Shown piece by piece: positions 15,485 through 26,032 of a stretch of 64,000 nt of DNA (its first letter is position 1; each line of letters starts with the position of its first letter). Origin of the DNA: JAWVFM01 sp038237625 (lineage in GTDB: Bacteria > Actinomycetota > Thermoleophilia > Solirubrobacterales > 70-9); assembly GCA_038237625.1 (NCBI GenBank), contig JBBRYM010000001.1, positions 186,001 through 250,000 of the forward strand, given 5' to 3'. The translations under genes and the position numbers were made by a program. The notes beneath the pieces were generated by a model. That model saw only the letters and a list, made by a program, of their open reading frames with translations. It was not told where the DNA came from and did no database searches.

Positions 15485-16986
15485 TCGGTCGGCCCGGGAA
15501 TCGCCGGCAGCGGCTGGCGGCAGGCGTCGCCCGAGCACTTCGCCAGCGCAACGAGCAGCGGGCGCAGGGAATCCAGCGTTCCCACATACGCCGGATCGTG
15601 CGCGACGTTGTGGAGCTGGGAGGGATCGCGGTGGAGATCGAAGAGCTCCTGCGCTCCCGAGAGGTAGTGCACGTAGACGTACCGCGGCGTGCGGATCGCG
15701 TGATATCCGCGCCCTTCCACGGCCGCGCCCTCGTAGAGGATCGGGCGGCGGGCCCAGGCAGCCCGGTCATTTGCCTGGGCAAGGAGTGAGACTCCGTCGG
15801 TGCTTCCTCGCCAGGGGGCGTGGGCCAGACTCAGGATCGTCGGCATCAGATCGATGTTCGCCACCAGCTGATGCCGGGTTGCGCCCGCCGGGAACCCTGG
15901 TCCGCGAATGATGAGGGGCACGTTCACCGACGGCTCGTAAGGGCGCTCCTTGCCGACCGCACGGTGCTCGCCGAGCAGGAATCCGTTGTCGGAGGTGTAG
16001 ATGAGCACCGTCCGCCGCAGTTCGCCGGTGTGCCGAAGGGTGGCGACCAGCGTGCGCACCCCGCGGTCCACCGCGAGCAGACTCGCCAGACGATCGCGGT
16101 ACGCCGAAACCGTCGTGCGAACCTCGCTGGGCGCCAGCGCCGGGGTGCGCAGGCGCTTGGGCTCGCCGGTGATCTGGGCGTTGAACGACGGCGGCCGGGG
16201 AAGAAGACGCTGCTCGAACGCCTTCGCATCCCGCGGCGCCGGCTGCGGATTGCGCTGCCCGGCAACCGGGGGGGCGTTGTGCGGAGCCGTTGGCGCAAAG
16301 GTCAGGAAGAACGGCTGCTTGGCGCCCGCGCTCTGGCGGATAAAGCCAGACGCGAGCCTCGCGAGGACGTTCGTCTGGTAGCCCTGGGGATGGGTAATCG
16401 TGCCGTTCTCGTCGATGCCGTAGCCAAACTGGCTGTACTCGTTGACGCCGAGGACGCCGTCGAACGCATTCCACCCCGGAGGGAGGACCCTCGGGTCCGG
16501 AGGGTTGAACTCGTTGAGGAACTTGCCGACGTAGCCGGTTCGGTAGCCGGCGTTCTGAAGCTCGACCCCGATCGTCCGTGCGGGATCCACGTGCGCCGAG
16601 AACCCGACGAAGCCGCCGCTGGGTGCGTCGTTGGTCAGGATGCCGTGGTTATGCGCGTACTCGCCGGTCATGAACGTCGTCCGGGACGGGCAGCACAGAG
16701 GGTAGGTCGCGAAGTTGTTCGGGAAGGTCGTTCCCTGCTTCGCGAGCAGCCGCTTCACCGTGGGCATGACGGCGAGGTCGTCGGTGCGCTGGTCGTCGGT
16801 CATCACCACGACGACGTTCAGGGGACGCTTTGGAAGATGCGTGGCGACTTGGGGGACGCGCAGGGGAAGCGTTGCCGCCGCGGTTCCCGCCGGCTTGTCG
16901 GCCGATCCGCACCCGGCAAGGAGGGTGGCGGCGAGGAGGCCAAGGGCCCCGGCCCGGGGATGAAGCCGTGCCACAGCTGAGAGCAC
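15481..16986 (-). CDS. Sulfatase (formylglycine-dependent), predicted lipoprotein
   Basis: About 501 residues from GTG at 16986. The leader MLSAVARLHPRAGALGLLAA is followed by a lipobox ending LLAGC, so it is probably an outer-face lipoprotein. Sulfatase core: VVVVMTDDQRTDDL (metal-binding Asp pair), then LCCPSRTTFMTG, a C-x-P-S-R site whose first Cys would be converted to formylglycine; YTSDNGFLLGEH and HDP follow. A longer frame to ATG 17070 exists but would add an unlikely basic extension. Its start overlaps the divergent heparinase start. Likely desulfates a polysaccharide; with the neighbours it suggests heparan-like sulfated glycan turnover. The activating FGE enzyme is not in the window. 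Confidence 0.9.
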   Translation of the reverse strand: MLSAVARLHPRAGALGLLAATLLAGCGSADKPAGTAAATLPLRVPQVATHLPKRPLNVVVVMTDDQRTDDLAVMPTVKRLLAKQGTTFPNNFATYPLCCPSRTTFMTGEYAHNHGILTNDAPSGGFVGFSAHVDPARTIGVELQNAGYRTGYVGKFLNEFNPPDPRVLPPGWNAFDGVLGVNEYSQFGYGIDENGTITHPQGYQTNVLARLASGFIRQSAGAKQPFFLTFAPTAPHNAPPVAGQRNPQPAPRDAKAFEQRLLPRPPSFNAQITGEPKRLRTPALAPSEVRTTVSAYRDRLASLLAVDRGVRTLVATLRHTGELRRTVLIYTSDNGFLLGEHRAVGKERPYEPSVNVPLIIRGPGFPAGATRHQLVANIDLMPTILSLAHAPWRGSTDGVSLLAQANDRAAWARRPILYEGAAVEGRGYHAIRTPRYVYVHYLSGAQELFDLHRDPSQLHNVAHDPAYVGTLDSLRPLLVALAKCSGDACRQPLPAIPGPTD

Positions 16987-18779
16987 TGTCGGTCGCGGGC
17001 GTTGCCGCCAGCCTGCTCGCACTCTCGAGTTGCGGGACGGGCGAGGGGAGTTCGTCGACGGCGGCTTCACGCGAAAATCATCCCCGCGGTTGCGCGGAGG
17101 CCCATGGGCTTAGTCTCGGCCATTCCGATGAAAGCGACCTGAAAGCGGCGATGCGCGGCCGGTTTCGTGTGTTCAACCTCCGCGAGCCGCTGAAGCCCCC
17201 CGTCAATTGGCTTCAGGACCCCGAGCATAGCCACCGCTACCGCCAGAACCTCCAGAAGCTGCGATTTCTGAAGCCGCTCCTCGACGCCTACCAATACGAC
17301 CGCAACGAGAAGGCGCTTCACCAGGCGCTCGCGCTCGGACTCGACTGGATCCGCTCGAACCCCCGCGGAGGGCAGGGCACCTCCCCCGACGCTTGGACCG
17401 GCAAGGTGATCGGCGACCGCGTTCCCTATCTGGGCTTTCTCGACTCCGCCGCCCAATGCGAGCACCTCAAGCACGCCGCGAGGATCCTCGACGCATCGCT
17501 GGCGGCGCACGGTGGCGCGCTCGCCGATCCGGCCGCCTACATCCCCGACAACCACGGCCTCTTCGTGGACACGGGCCTTTACCTGGTCACCCGCTATGCC
17601 CCCGACCTGCCTAAGGCAAATGCCTGGGCGCGCCTCGCCAAAAAGCGGTTCGAGCGCACTCTTCGCGGCCGGCTCTCGCAGGGCGTTTGGCTAGAGCACT
17701 CCTCCTTCTACGAGTTCCTGGTGCTCGCCGGGGTCGAAAACTTCCTGGGGATCGTGGGGCGCGATCCCCCGCTGGCCGCGCTCGATCGCCAAATGCGCCG
17801 TGCGGCGGGTTGGTTCGTACAACCCGACAGGCGCATCTCCCAGCTCGGCGACTCCTACCAGCTCGACCCTCCTGGCTGGGCGCAGCGCGAGGCTCGGCGC
17901 GAGCGCGGCCTGCGAATTTTCCGCGAGGCGGGCTTTGCGATGGTGCGCGCGAATGAGCACGGCGGGCAGACCGGCTACCTCACCGTCACCGACGGCTTCC
18001 ACAACCTCACCCACAAGCACGCCGACGAGCTCTCCTTCGAGCTCTACGACCGCGGACACCGACTGGTGGCCGACTCGGGGCTCTACGACAAAGACCCGGG
18101 GCCAATCCGCGACTTCGATCTCTCCGCGCAGGCGCACTCGACGCTGACCGTCGATGGCCGCAGCTATCCCATCGCCGACCCGGGCGCCGTGTACGGCTCC
18201 GGGCTCGAGGCGGCCGGGAGCAAAAGGAACCTCTATGCGATCGAGGGCCGCAACCGGATGCTCTCGCAGCAGGGGGTGGGTCAGCAGCGGCTGTTTCTTT
18301 ACGAGCCTGGCGTGGGGCTACAGGTCATCGACTGGATCACCTCGCCGGAGACTCACTCTTACGACAGCTACCTGCAGCTCGGGCCGGACGTGCGGACGAG
18401 CCGTGGCGGACCCGGGGTGCTTTCACTCCATGCGCAGGACCTGGAGGGAACGCTCTACGAAACGGGAACGAATTCAGTGACGGCGACAGCAGTGAGGGGC
18501 AGCCGCAGTCCGTACGCCGGCTTCACCTCACCGCAGTTCCGCAAGCTGGTGCCGCGGACGACGGTGGACATGCGCTCCACCGGCTCAAATGAGGTGCAGA
18601 CCTACTCGATTGCCCTCGACTCAGGCTCGCAAATCCATGTGGGCTCCGTCCACGGGGGGCCCGGTAACGCCACGATCAACCTGGTCGACGCCAACGGCGA
18701 TCGCGTGCAGCGGATCGGAGTCAACCAGCGAGGGAGACGGCTCGAGCTCACGACCCGGTCTGACTCCGTGCCGTTCTGA
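16968..18779 (+). CDS. Heparinase II/III-like polysaccharide lyase, predicted lipoprotein
   Basis: About 603 residues from GTG at 16968. The leader PQLRALSVAGVAASLLALSS is followed by Cys, a lipobox. The N-terminal half is helical (alpha/alpha toroid style), containing HSSFYEFLVLAGVENFLG. The C-terminal heparinase II/III domain has GFHNLTHKHADELSFELYD, GHRLVADSGLYD and SAQAHSTLTVDGRSY, with the usual His/Tyr-rich catalytic surroundings. Probable substrate: a uronic-acid-containing or sulfated polysaccharide outside the cell. Divergent from the sulfatase with overlapping 5' ends. Followed by a palindrome before convergent purB. Confidence 0.85.
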   Translation: MPQLRALSVAGVAASLLALSSCGTGEGSSSTAASRENHPRGCAEAHGLSLGHSDESDLKAAMRGRFRVFNLREPLKPPVNWLQDPEHSHRYRQNLQKLRFLKPLLDAYQYDRNEKALHQALALGLDWIRSNPRGGQGTSPDAWTGKVIGDRVPYLGFLDSAAQCEHLKHAARILDASLAAHGGALADPAAYIPDNHGLFVDTGLYLVTRYAPDLPKANAWARLAKKRFERTLRGRLSQGVWLEHSSFYEFLVLAGVENFLGIVGRDPPLAALDRQMRRAAGWFVQPDRRISQLGDSYQLDPPGWAQREARRERGLRIFREAGFAMVRANEHGGQTGYLTVTDGFHNLTHKHADELSFELYDRGHRLVADSGLYDKDPGPIRDFDLSAQAHSTLTVDGRSYPIADPGAVYGSGLEAAGSKRNLYAIEGRNRMLSQQGVGQQRLFLYEPGVGLQVIDWITSPETHSYDSYLQLGPDVRTSRGGPGVLSLHAQDLEGTLYETGTNSVTATAVRGSRSPYAGFTSPQFRKLVPRTTVDMRSTGSNEVQTYSIALDSGSQIHVGSVHGGPGNATINLVDANGDRVQRIGVNQRGRRLELTTRSDSVPF

Positions 18780-18790
18780 CCCTCCGACCC

Positions 18791-18840
18791 GCCGAACGTC
18801 CCGGGTGCCGGCCTGTAAGCGGGCAGGAGGGACGTTCGGC
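18791..18840. terminator. Perfect 12-bp-arm palindrome between convergent genes (repeat family member)
   Basis: GCCGAACGTCCC (18791-18802) and GGGACGTTCGGC (18829-18840) are exact inverted arms. It fills the 60-nt gap between the heparinase and purB stops, so a bidirectional terminator role is natural. Its 44-bp core (18794-18837) is related to repeats at 24922-24966 and 45275-45318. Confidence 0.7.
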
Positions 18841-20144
18841 TAGGTGAGGGCCCGGAGGCGCTCGAGGACTTCAGGCACATGCGCGAGGTAGTCCGCCCAT
18901 TCGAGTGCGGCCACCCTCATAGCCACTCCCTCGGGTGCGTTCGGGTCGGCATCGAGCCCCGCGGCGAGGAACTCCTTGAAGGGCTTTCGCTCTTCCAGCG
19001 CGCGGTGGGCGGCGTCCTGGACCAGCCGGTACGCGTCGTCGCGCGCCATCCCCGCCTCGACGAGCGCTGTCAGCGCTCGCTGGCTGAAGAGGGCGCCGTG
19101 GGTCATGTCGAGGTTCTCACGCATGCGCTCGGTGTCGACGGTCATCTCACTCGCGATGCGGGCGCCCAGGTGCTGCATGTACTCCAGGCCGATGGTCGCG
19201 TCGGGCAGAATCACCCGCTCGGCTCCCGAGTGGGAGATGTCGCGCTCGTGCCAGAGGGCGACGTTCTCAAGCCCGGCCTGGCCGTAGCCGCGAAGGACGC
19301 GCGCAAGCCCGGTGATGCGCTCGGCGAGGATGGGATTGCGCTTGTGGGGCATGGCCGAGGAGCCCTTCTGCCCGGAGCCGAACGGCTCGCGCACCTCGCC
19401 GACCTCGGTGCGCTGGAGGTTGCGGATCTCGGTGGCGAAGCGCTCCAGGCCCGCGCCGGCAAGCGCGACGGCTCCGAGCAGCGCCGCGTGGCGGTCGCGC
19501 GGGACGACCTGCGTCGAGGAATCTTCCGCGCGCAGCCCCAGCGCCTGCATCACCCCGCGCTCGACCGAAGGCGGAACGGTGGCATAGGTCCCTACGGCGC
19601 CCGAGAGCTTGCCGACCGCCGCCGTGTCGAAGGCCTCGGTCAGGCGGGCGACGTTGCGGTCGGCCTCGAAGGCGAAGCCGGCCAGCCGCAGGCCGAAGGT
19701 CGTCGGCTCGGCATGGATGCCGTGCGTGCGGCCGACGCACAAGGTCTCGGCGTGCTCGAGCGATCGGGCGACGAGCGCGTCGCGATAGGCGCGGGCGCCG
19801 GCGAGAACGATCTCGCCCGCCGCGCGGAGCTGGAGCGCCAGCGCCGTATCGAGCACGTCGGAGGAAGTCAGCCCGTAGTGGATCCAGCGACCCTCCTCGC
19901 CGATCGACGAGGCGACAACGTCGACGAACGCGGCGACGTCATGGCCCGTGGTGCGCTCGCGCTCGGCCACCGCATCGACGGTGAACGAGGCCCGCTCCCG
20001 GCAGGCTGCGGCGGCATCCGCCGGCACGACGCCCTCCGCTGCCCAGGCATCGGTCGCCGCCAGCTCGACCTCGAGCCAGCCCGACATGCGGCGCTCGTCC
20101 GTCCAGACGGCGCCGATCTCTTCGCGGGTGTAGCGGGGGATCAC
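18840..20144 (-). CDS. purB: Adenylosuccinate lyase PurB
   Basis: A 434-residue fumarase-superfamily lyase that cleaves SAICAR and adenylosuccinate. The signature GSSAMPHKRNPI is present, as are an N-terminal TSSDVLDTAL-type region and GRTHGIHAEPTTFG (catalytic His). The GTG start is at 20144, 13 nt after the purE stop. The last codon abuts the palindrome arm. Expected length. Confidence 0.96.
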   Translation of the reverse strand: MIPRYTREEIGAVWTDERRMSGWLEVELAATDAWAAEGVVPADAAAACRERASFTVDAVAERERTTGHDVAAFVDVVASSIGEEGRWIHYGLTSSDVLDTALALQLRAAGEIVLAGARAYRDALVARSLEHAETLCVGRTHGIHAEPTTFGLRLAGFAFEADRNVARLTEAFDTAAVGKLSGAVGTYATVPPSVERGVMQALGLRAEDSSTQVVPRDRHAALLGAVALAGAGLERFATEIRNLQRTEVGEVREPFGSGQKGSSAMPHKRNPILAERITGLARVLRGYGQAGLENVALWHERDISHSGAERVILPDATIGLEYMQHLGARIASEMTVDTERMRENLDMTHGALFSQRALTALVEAGMARDDAYRLVQDAAHRALEERKPFKEFLAAGLDADPNAPEGVAMRVAALEWADYLAHVPEVLERLRALT

Positions 20145-20157
20145 CCGGGCGCCCGCA

Positions 20158-20646
20158 CTACGCGCTGATTATCCGGGCGGCGAGGATGCCTGCGTTCTTC
20201 GCGCCGTCGATGGCCACGCATGCCACCGGGATTCCCGGTGGCATCTGCACCGCCGACAGCAGCGCGTCCAACCCGCCGAGGCTCTTGCCGAGGATCGGAA
20301 CACCGATGACCGGCAGATCGGTATGAGCGGCCGCGACGCCTGGCAGCGCCGCCGACATTCCGGCGCCGGCGATCAGCACCCGCAGGCCCCGCATACGCGC
20401 GTTGTGGCAGTACTCGCGGACCATCTCCGGGTCGCGATGCGCGCTCATCACGCGAACCTCGTAGCGGATCCCGGCGTCCTGGAGCGCCTGACCGGCGGGC
20501 TGCATCTTCGGCTTGTCGCTCTTCGAGCCCATGATGATCCCGACGAGCGGAGCATCGACCTCGATCTCCTCGAAGGCCGCTTCCACCTCCGGCATCGGAA
20601 TCGTGCCGGTCGTCGGCTTGCTGCCTCCCATTGCCTCTTGCTCCAT
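20158..20646 (-). CDS. purE: N5-CAIR mutase / AIR carboxylase PurE
   Basis: A 162-residue PurE. The core VGIIMGSKSDKPKMQ and the catalytic VMSAHRDPEMV are conserved, as is VQMPPGIPVACVAIDG. The usual class I loop with AAHLPG is replaced by AGAGMSAALPGVAA, losing that His. About 35 extra residues precede the core. The ATG at 20646 has AAGGAG 4 nt upstream. No purK is present in the window, so it may act as an N5-CAIR mutase with a distant purK or as a direct AIR carboxylase; not decidable here. Confidence 0.93.
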   Translation of the reverse strand: MEQEAMGGSKPTTGTIPMPEVEAAFEEIEVDAPLVGIIMGSKSDKPKMQPAGQALQDAGIRYEVRVMSAHRDPEMVREYCHNARMRGLRVLIAGAGMSAALPGVAAAHTDLPVIGVPILGKSLGGLDALLSAVQMPPGIPVACVAIDGAKNAGILAARIISA

Positions 20647-20673
20647 GGATCTCCTTGGGTCGTGTTGCCTGGA

Positions 20674-21960
20674 TCAGCCGGCGGTGGTGCTTGTCGCTTG
20701 GACCGCTCGGGCGCCGATGTCCGTTCGCATCTGCATGCCGTCGAATTCGATCATGCCTGCGGCGGCGTAGGCGCGCTCGCGCGCCTCAGCCGGAGTGTCG
20801 CCGATGCCCGTCACGTTGAGGACACGCCCACCGGCCGTGACCACGTCATTGTCTTGGAGCGCGGTACCCGCGTGCGTGATCTCCACACCCTCGACGACGG
20901 CTGCCTCCGCCAGCCCCGAGATCACATCCCCCTTCGAGCTCGACTCCGGATAGCCCGCCGAGGCGAGCACGACCGTCACGGCCCAGTCCTCGCTGAACTC
21001 GGCCGCGACGCCGGCGAGCCCCCCAGGCTCCCGAGACGCCTCGAACAGCTCGACCAGGTCGCTTCGAAGGCGAGGCAGTACCGCCTGGGTCTCCGGATCG
21101 CCGAACCGGCAGTTGAACTCCAGAACCTTCGGGCCCGCGGCGGTCATCATCAGCCCGGCGTAGAGGACTCCGTGAAACGGCGTTCCCCGGTCTCGCATGA
21201 GGGCCACGATCGGGCGGTGCACCTCGTTGGCGATGTCCTCAGCGAGATCAAGAGCGATCGAAGGCACGGGCGAGTAGCTGCCCATCCCTCCGGTATTGGG
21301 CCCGGCATCACCGTCGCCGATCCGCTTGTAGTCCTGGGCCGGGGCGAGGCAGACCACGTTCTCGCCATCGCAGAGCGCCAGCAGCGAAAGCTCGTCGCCA
21401 TCGAGGAACTCCTCGAGGACAACCTCGGTGATCCCGAACCGCTGCTCGACGAAAAAAGCCTCCACCGCCTCGCGCGCCTCACCCTCGTTCGCGCAGATCA
21501 CAACGCCCTTCCCGGCCGCGAGGCCGTCGGCCTTGAGGACGAGGGGATAGGCGGCCCCGGCGAGCGCCGCCACTGCCTCGTCGCGCTCGCGCAGCACCGA
21601 ATATCCAGCCGTGACCACGCCTGCCGCCGCCATCAGCTCCTTCGCGTGGGCCTTCGAACCCTCGATCTTCGCCGCCGCTGCGCTCGGGCCGAAAGCCGGA
21701 ACGCCGGCCGCCTCGAGTGAGTCGACGAGGCCCGCCACGAGTGGCGCTTCAGGACCGACCGCGACCAGGTCCACCCCCTCGAGGGTGGCCGCCTCGACCA
21801 GTCCCGCCACATCGTCGGCGGCGATGTCCAGACAGCGGGCATCGGCCGCGATCCCAGCGTTGCCGGGCGCGGCGAGCACCTCGGGGTGGCGGGGAGAGCG
21901 TCTGAGCGCCCTGACGATGGCGTGTTCGCGCCCCCCGGCGCCGACGACGAGGACCCGCAA
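20674..21960 (-). CDS. purD: Phosphoribosylamine-glycine ligase PurD
   Basis: A 428-residue ATP-grasp GAR synthetase. It begins RVLVVGAGGREHAIVRAL. The ATP-grasp region has PLVLKADGLAAGKGVVIC and a downstream EFNCRFGDPETQAVLP metal/ATP motif. The start is TTG at 21960, supported by GGAG five bases upstream. First gene of the purD-purE-purB set; a GYD-domain gene lies just upstream. Confidence 0.96.
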   Translation of the reverse strand: MRVLVVGAGGREHAIVRALRRSPRHPEVLAAPGNAGIAADARCLDIAADDVAGLVEAATLEGVDLVAVGPEAPLVAGLVDSLEAAGVPAFGPSAAAAKIEGSKAHAKELMAAAGVVTAGYSVLRERDEAVAALAGAAYPLVLKADGLAAGKGVVICANEGEAREAVEAFFVEQRFGITEVVLEEFLDGDELSLLALCDGENVVCLAPAQDYKRIGDGDAGPNTGGMGSYSPVPSIALDLAEDIANEVHRPIVALMRDRGTPFHGVLYAGLMMTAAGPKVLEFNCRFGDPETQAVLPRLRSDLVELFEASREPGGLAGVAAEFSEDWAVTVVLASAGYPESSSKGDVISGLAEAAVVEGVEITHAGTALQDNDVVTAGGRVLNVTGIGDTPAEARERAYAAAGMIEFDGMQMRTDIGARAVQATSTTAG

Positions 21961-21970
21961 TCAGGCTCCT

Positions 21971-22252
21971 CTAGAGACCCTCGGTGAACGCCTGGGCGTC
22001 GATGCCGGTCAGCGTCTGGTTCGTCGTGGTCCCACGTGAGCCGAGCTCCACGGAGACCTTGGCCATGGTGGCCTCGTCGGGAGCTTCCACGACGCTGACG
22101 AAGTCGTACTGCCCCAGCGTCGCCCACTGATGGAGGACCTTCACGCCAAGCTGTTCGACCTCCTTGTTGACCTCGTGGACGCGCGAGGGGTTGTTCTTGA
22201 TCGTCTTCACCCCGTCGGAGGTGAGGTTGGTGAGCATGATGTAGATAGGCAC
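21971..22252 (-). CDS. GYD-domain protein
   Basis: A 93-residue GYD-family protein with MPIYIMLTNLTSDGVKTIK at the N-terminus and the namesake region ATLGQYDFVSVVEAPDE. The family is alpha/beta, ferredoxin-like, of unknown function. GTG start with GAGGAG 4 nt upstream. Ends 10 nt before purD, so probably co-transcribed with the purDEB genes, but no role in purine synthesis is known. Confidence 0.85.
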   Translation of the reverse strand: MPIYIMLTNLTSDGVKTIKNNPSRVHEVNKEVEQLGVKVLHQWATLGQYDFVSVVEAPDEATMAKVSVELGSRGTTTNQTLTGIDAQAFTEGL

Positions 22253-22291
22253 TTCTCCTCCTGTTCGGTCGGTGCCCTGAGCCTACCTACC

Positions 22292-24832
<2,541 letters not shown>

Positions 24833-24838
24833 GCTCAG

Positions 24839-24867
24839 ATCCTACGGAATCTACGATGTGAAGTCAA
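24839..24867 (-). promoter_or_regulatory. clpB promoter
   Basis: Minus strand TTGACT (24867-24862), a 17-nt spacer, then TAGGAT (24844-24839): near-ideal primary-sigma spacing. Six nt after the -10 is the ATC codon where ClpB homology begins, implying a leaderless mRNA. No clear HspR HAIR palindrome overlaps it. Confidence 0.7.
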
Positions 24868-24921
24868 GGAAATCTGAGTGAGTACATATAAGATTCACCC
24901 TGAGGTCCACCTCGGTCGCGT

Positions 24922-24966
24922 GAACGTCCCGTAGACCCCCCTACAGCGTGGGACTCCGGGACGGAC
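24922..24966. repeat. Dispersed ~44-bp palindromic repeat, copy upstream of clpB
   Basis: GAACGTCCC...CGGGACG(GAC). The interior (ACCCCC..TACAG.GTGGG.CTCC) matches the copy at 45275-45318 almost base for base. It lies between the small membrane-protein gene and the clpB promoter. Confidence 0.8.
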
Positions 24967-24982
24967 TCGCGATGAGGCGGCG

Positions 24983-25339
24983 CTACTCCTCGAGCTGCGC
25001 CGCCAGCCACAGCCCGAGCCCGGTGGCCGCTGCGGCGCCGAGGGCGCCCATCACCGCCGCGCGGTCGATGCCCTCGCGGCGCACGAGAGCGCCCACGAAA
25101 ACCGCCGCATCCCCGGCGTCCGTCAGGGCATTCACGCGCGCAACGACGGGTCCGCGCTGCGGATCGGACGCCATCGCCACTGCGAGCGCGCCGAGCGCGA
25201 TGTCGCGGGTTCCCACCAGCCGCCCGAGCGCCAGCGTCTCAGCGTCCGCATCGAAGCCGAGCGCCGCCATCGCCTCGCGCGGCGCCATCCAGACACCCGC
25301 GCCGATCACGATGCGGGCGAGGCCAAGGAGGCCTGCCAA
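24983..25339 (-). CDS. Small membrane protein, unknown function
   Basis: A 118-residue hydrophobic protein, rich in Ala and Gly. There are hydrophobic stretches at about 1-20, 40-57 and 90-114, with a DADAETLALGRLVGTRD segment after the first. It resembles DUF4267-type small membrane proteins but I cannot name it. TTG start at 25339, 11 nt after the hspR stop, so co-transcribed with the hspR operon. A CTG overlapping the hspR stop is an alternative start. Confidence 0.65.
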   Translation of the reverse strand: MAGLLGLARIVIGAGVWMAPREAMAALGFDADAETLALGRLVGTRDIALGALAVAMASDPQRGPVVARVNALTDAGDAAVFVGALVRREGIDRAAVMGALGAAAATGLGLWLAAQLEE

Positions 25340-25350
25340 GCCGCGCGGGT

Positions 25351-25872
25351 TCAGGATTCGGATCCCGGCCGCTTGCCGCGCGCGGGGCGCTCGACCGGGA
25401 TCTGGACCCGGTCGGCCTCGACTGGCGGCGCCATCGACGGCGTCTCATAGGCGCCGTAGGGGACGATCTCGGTGCGAAGCGAACGGCGAACGCGGTCCAT
25501 CTCGTCGAGCATCTGCTGCTCGAGCTCGGCGGTTCGCTCGCGCATCTTCGCCAGCTCCGCGCGGGCCCGGTCGAGCTGGGCCTCGAGCTCCAGCACCGTC
25601 TCGACGCCGGCGAGGTTGAGGCCGTGCTCCGCCGTCATCTGCTGGATGCGGCGGAGCCGCTCGACGTCCTGCTGGGAATAGAGGCGCGTGTTCTTGGGCG
25701 AACGCTGCGGGTTGATCAGCCCTCGGGCCTCGTACATCCGCAGGGTTTGGGGATGCATCTCGGCGAGCTCGGCGGCGACCGAGATCATGAAGACGCCGCG
25801 CTTGGAGTCGATGGACGTCCGGGTGGTCACGCGCCGGGTGCGCCGCGGCCTGCTGTCATCTCGAGCGGCCAT
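25351..25872 (-). CDS. hspR: HspR, MerR-type heat-shock repressor
   Basis: About 173 residues. The MerR helix-turn-helix is ISVAAELAEMHPQTLRMYE, then RGLINPQRSPKNTRLYSQQD, the typical HspR reading head. An 80-residue coiled coil follows (ELEAQLDRARAELAKMRERT) and a Pro/Arg-rich tail. It represses dnaK and clpB in actinobacteria, with DnaK as co-repressor (family knowledge). The start is placed at ATG 25872 with AAAGG 10 nt upstream; TTG 25881 is an alternative. 160 nt separate it from dnaJ, containing a hairpin with one mismatch (arms CCCGCGTGGC/GCCACGTGGG). Confidence 0.92.
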   Translation of the reverse strand: MAARDDSRPRRTRRVTTRTSIDSKRGVFMISVAAELAEMHPQTLRMYEARGLINPQRSPKNTRLYSQQDVERLRRIQQMTAEHGLNLAGVETVLELEAQLDRARAELAKMRERTAELEQQMLDEMDRVRRSLRTEIVPYGAYETPSMAPPVEADRVQIPVERPARGKRPGSES

Positions 25873-26032
25873 CGGGATCAAACCTTTGCGCGGCCGGCGG
25901 ACGCGTCACGAAGGGACTCTGCGGTGACCTGCGTGTGCCCGGAGCGGTCGAGGAGCGAGCGAGGCGGTGCCGGCGGAGCGCCCGCGTGGCATCGCCACGT
26001 GGGCGTCTTCGCCGGTGCCGAATTCGCGACGC

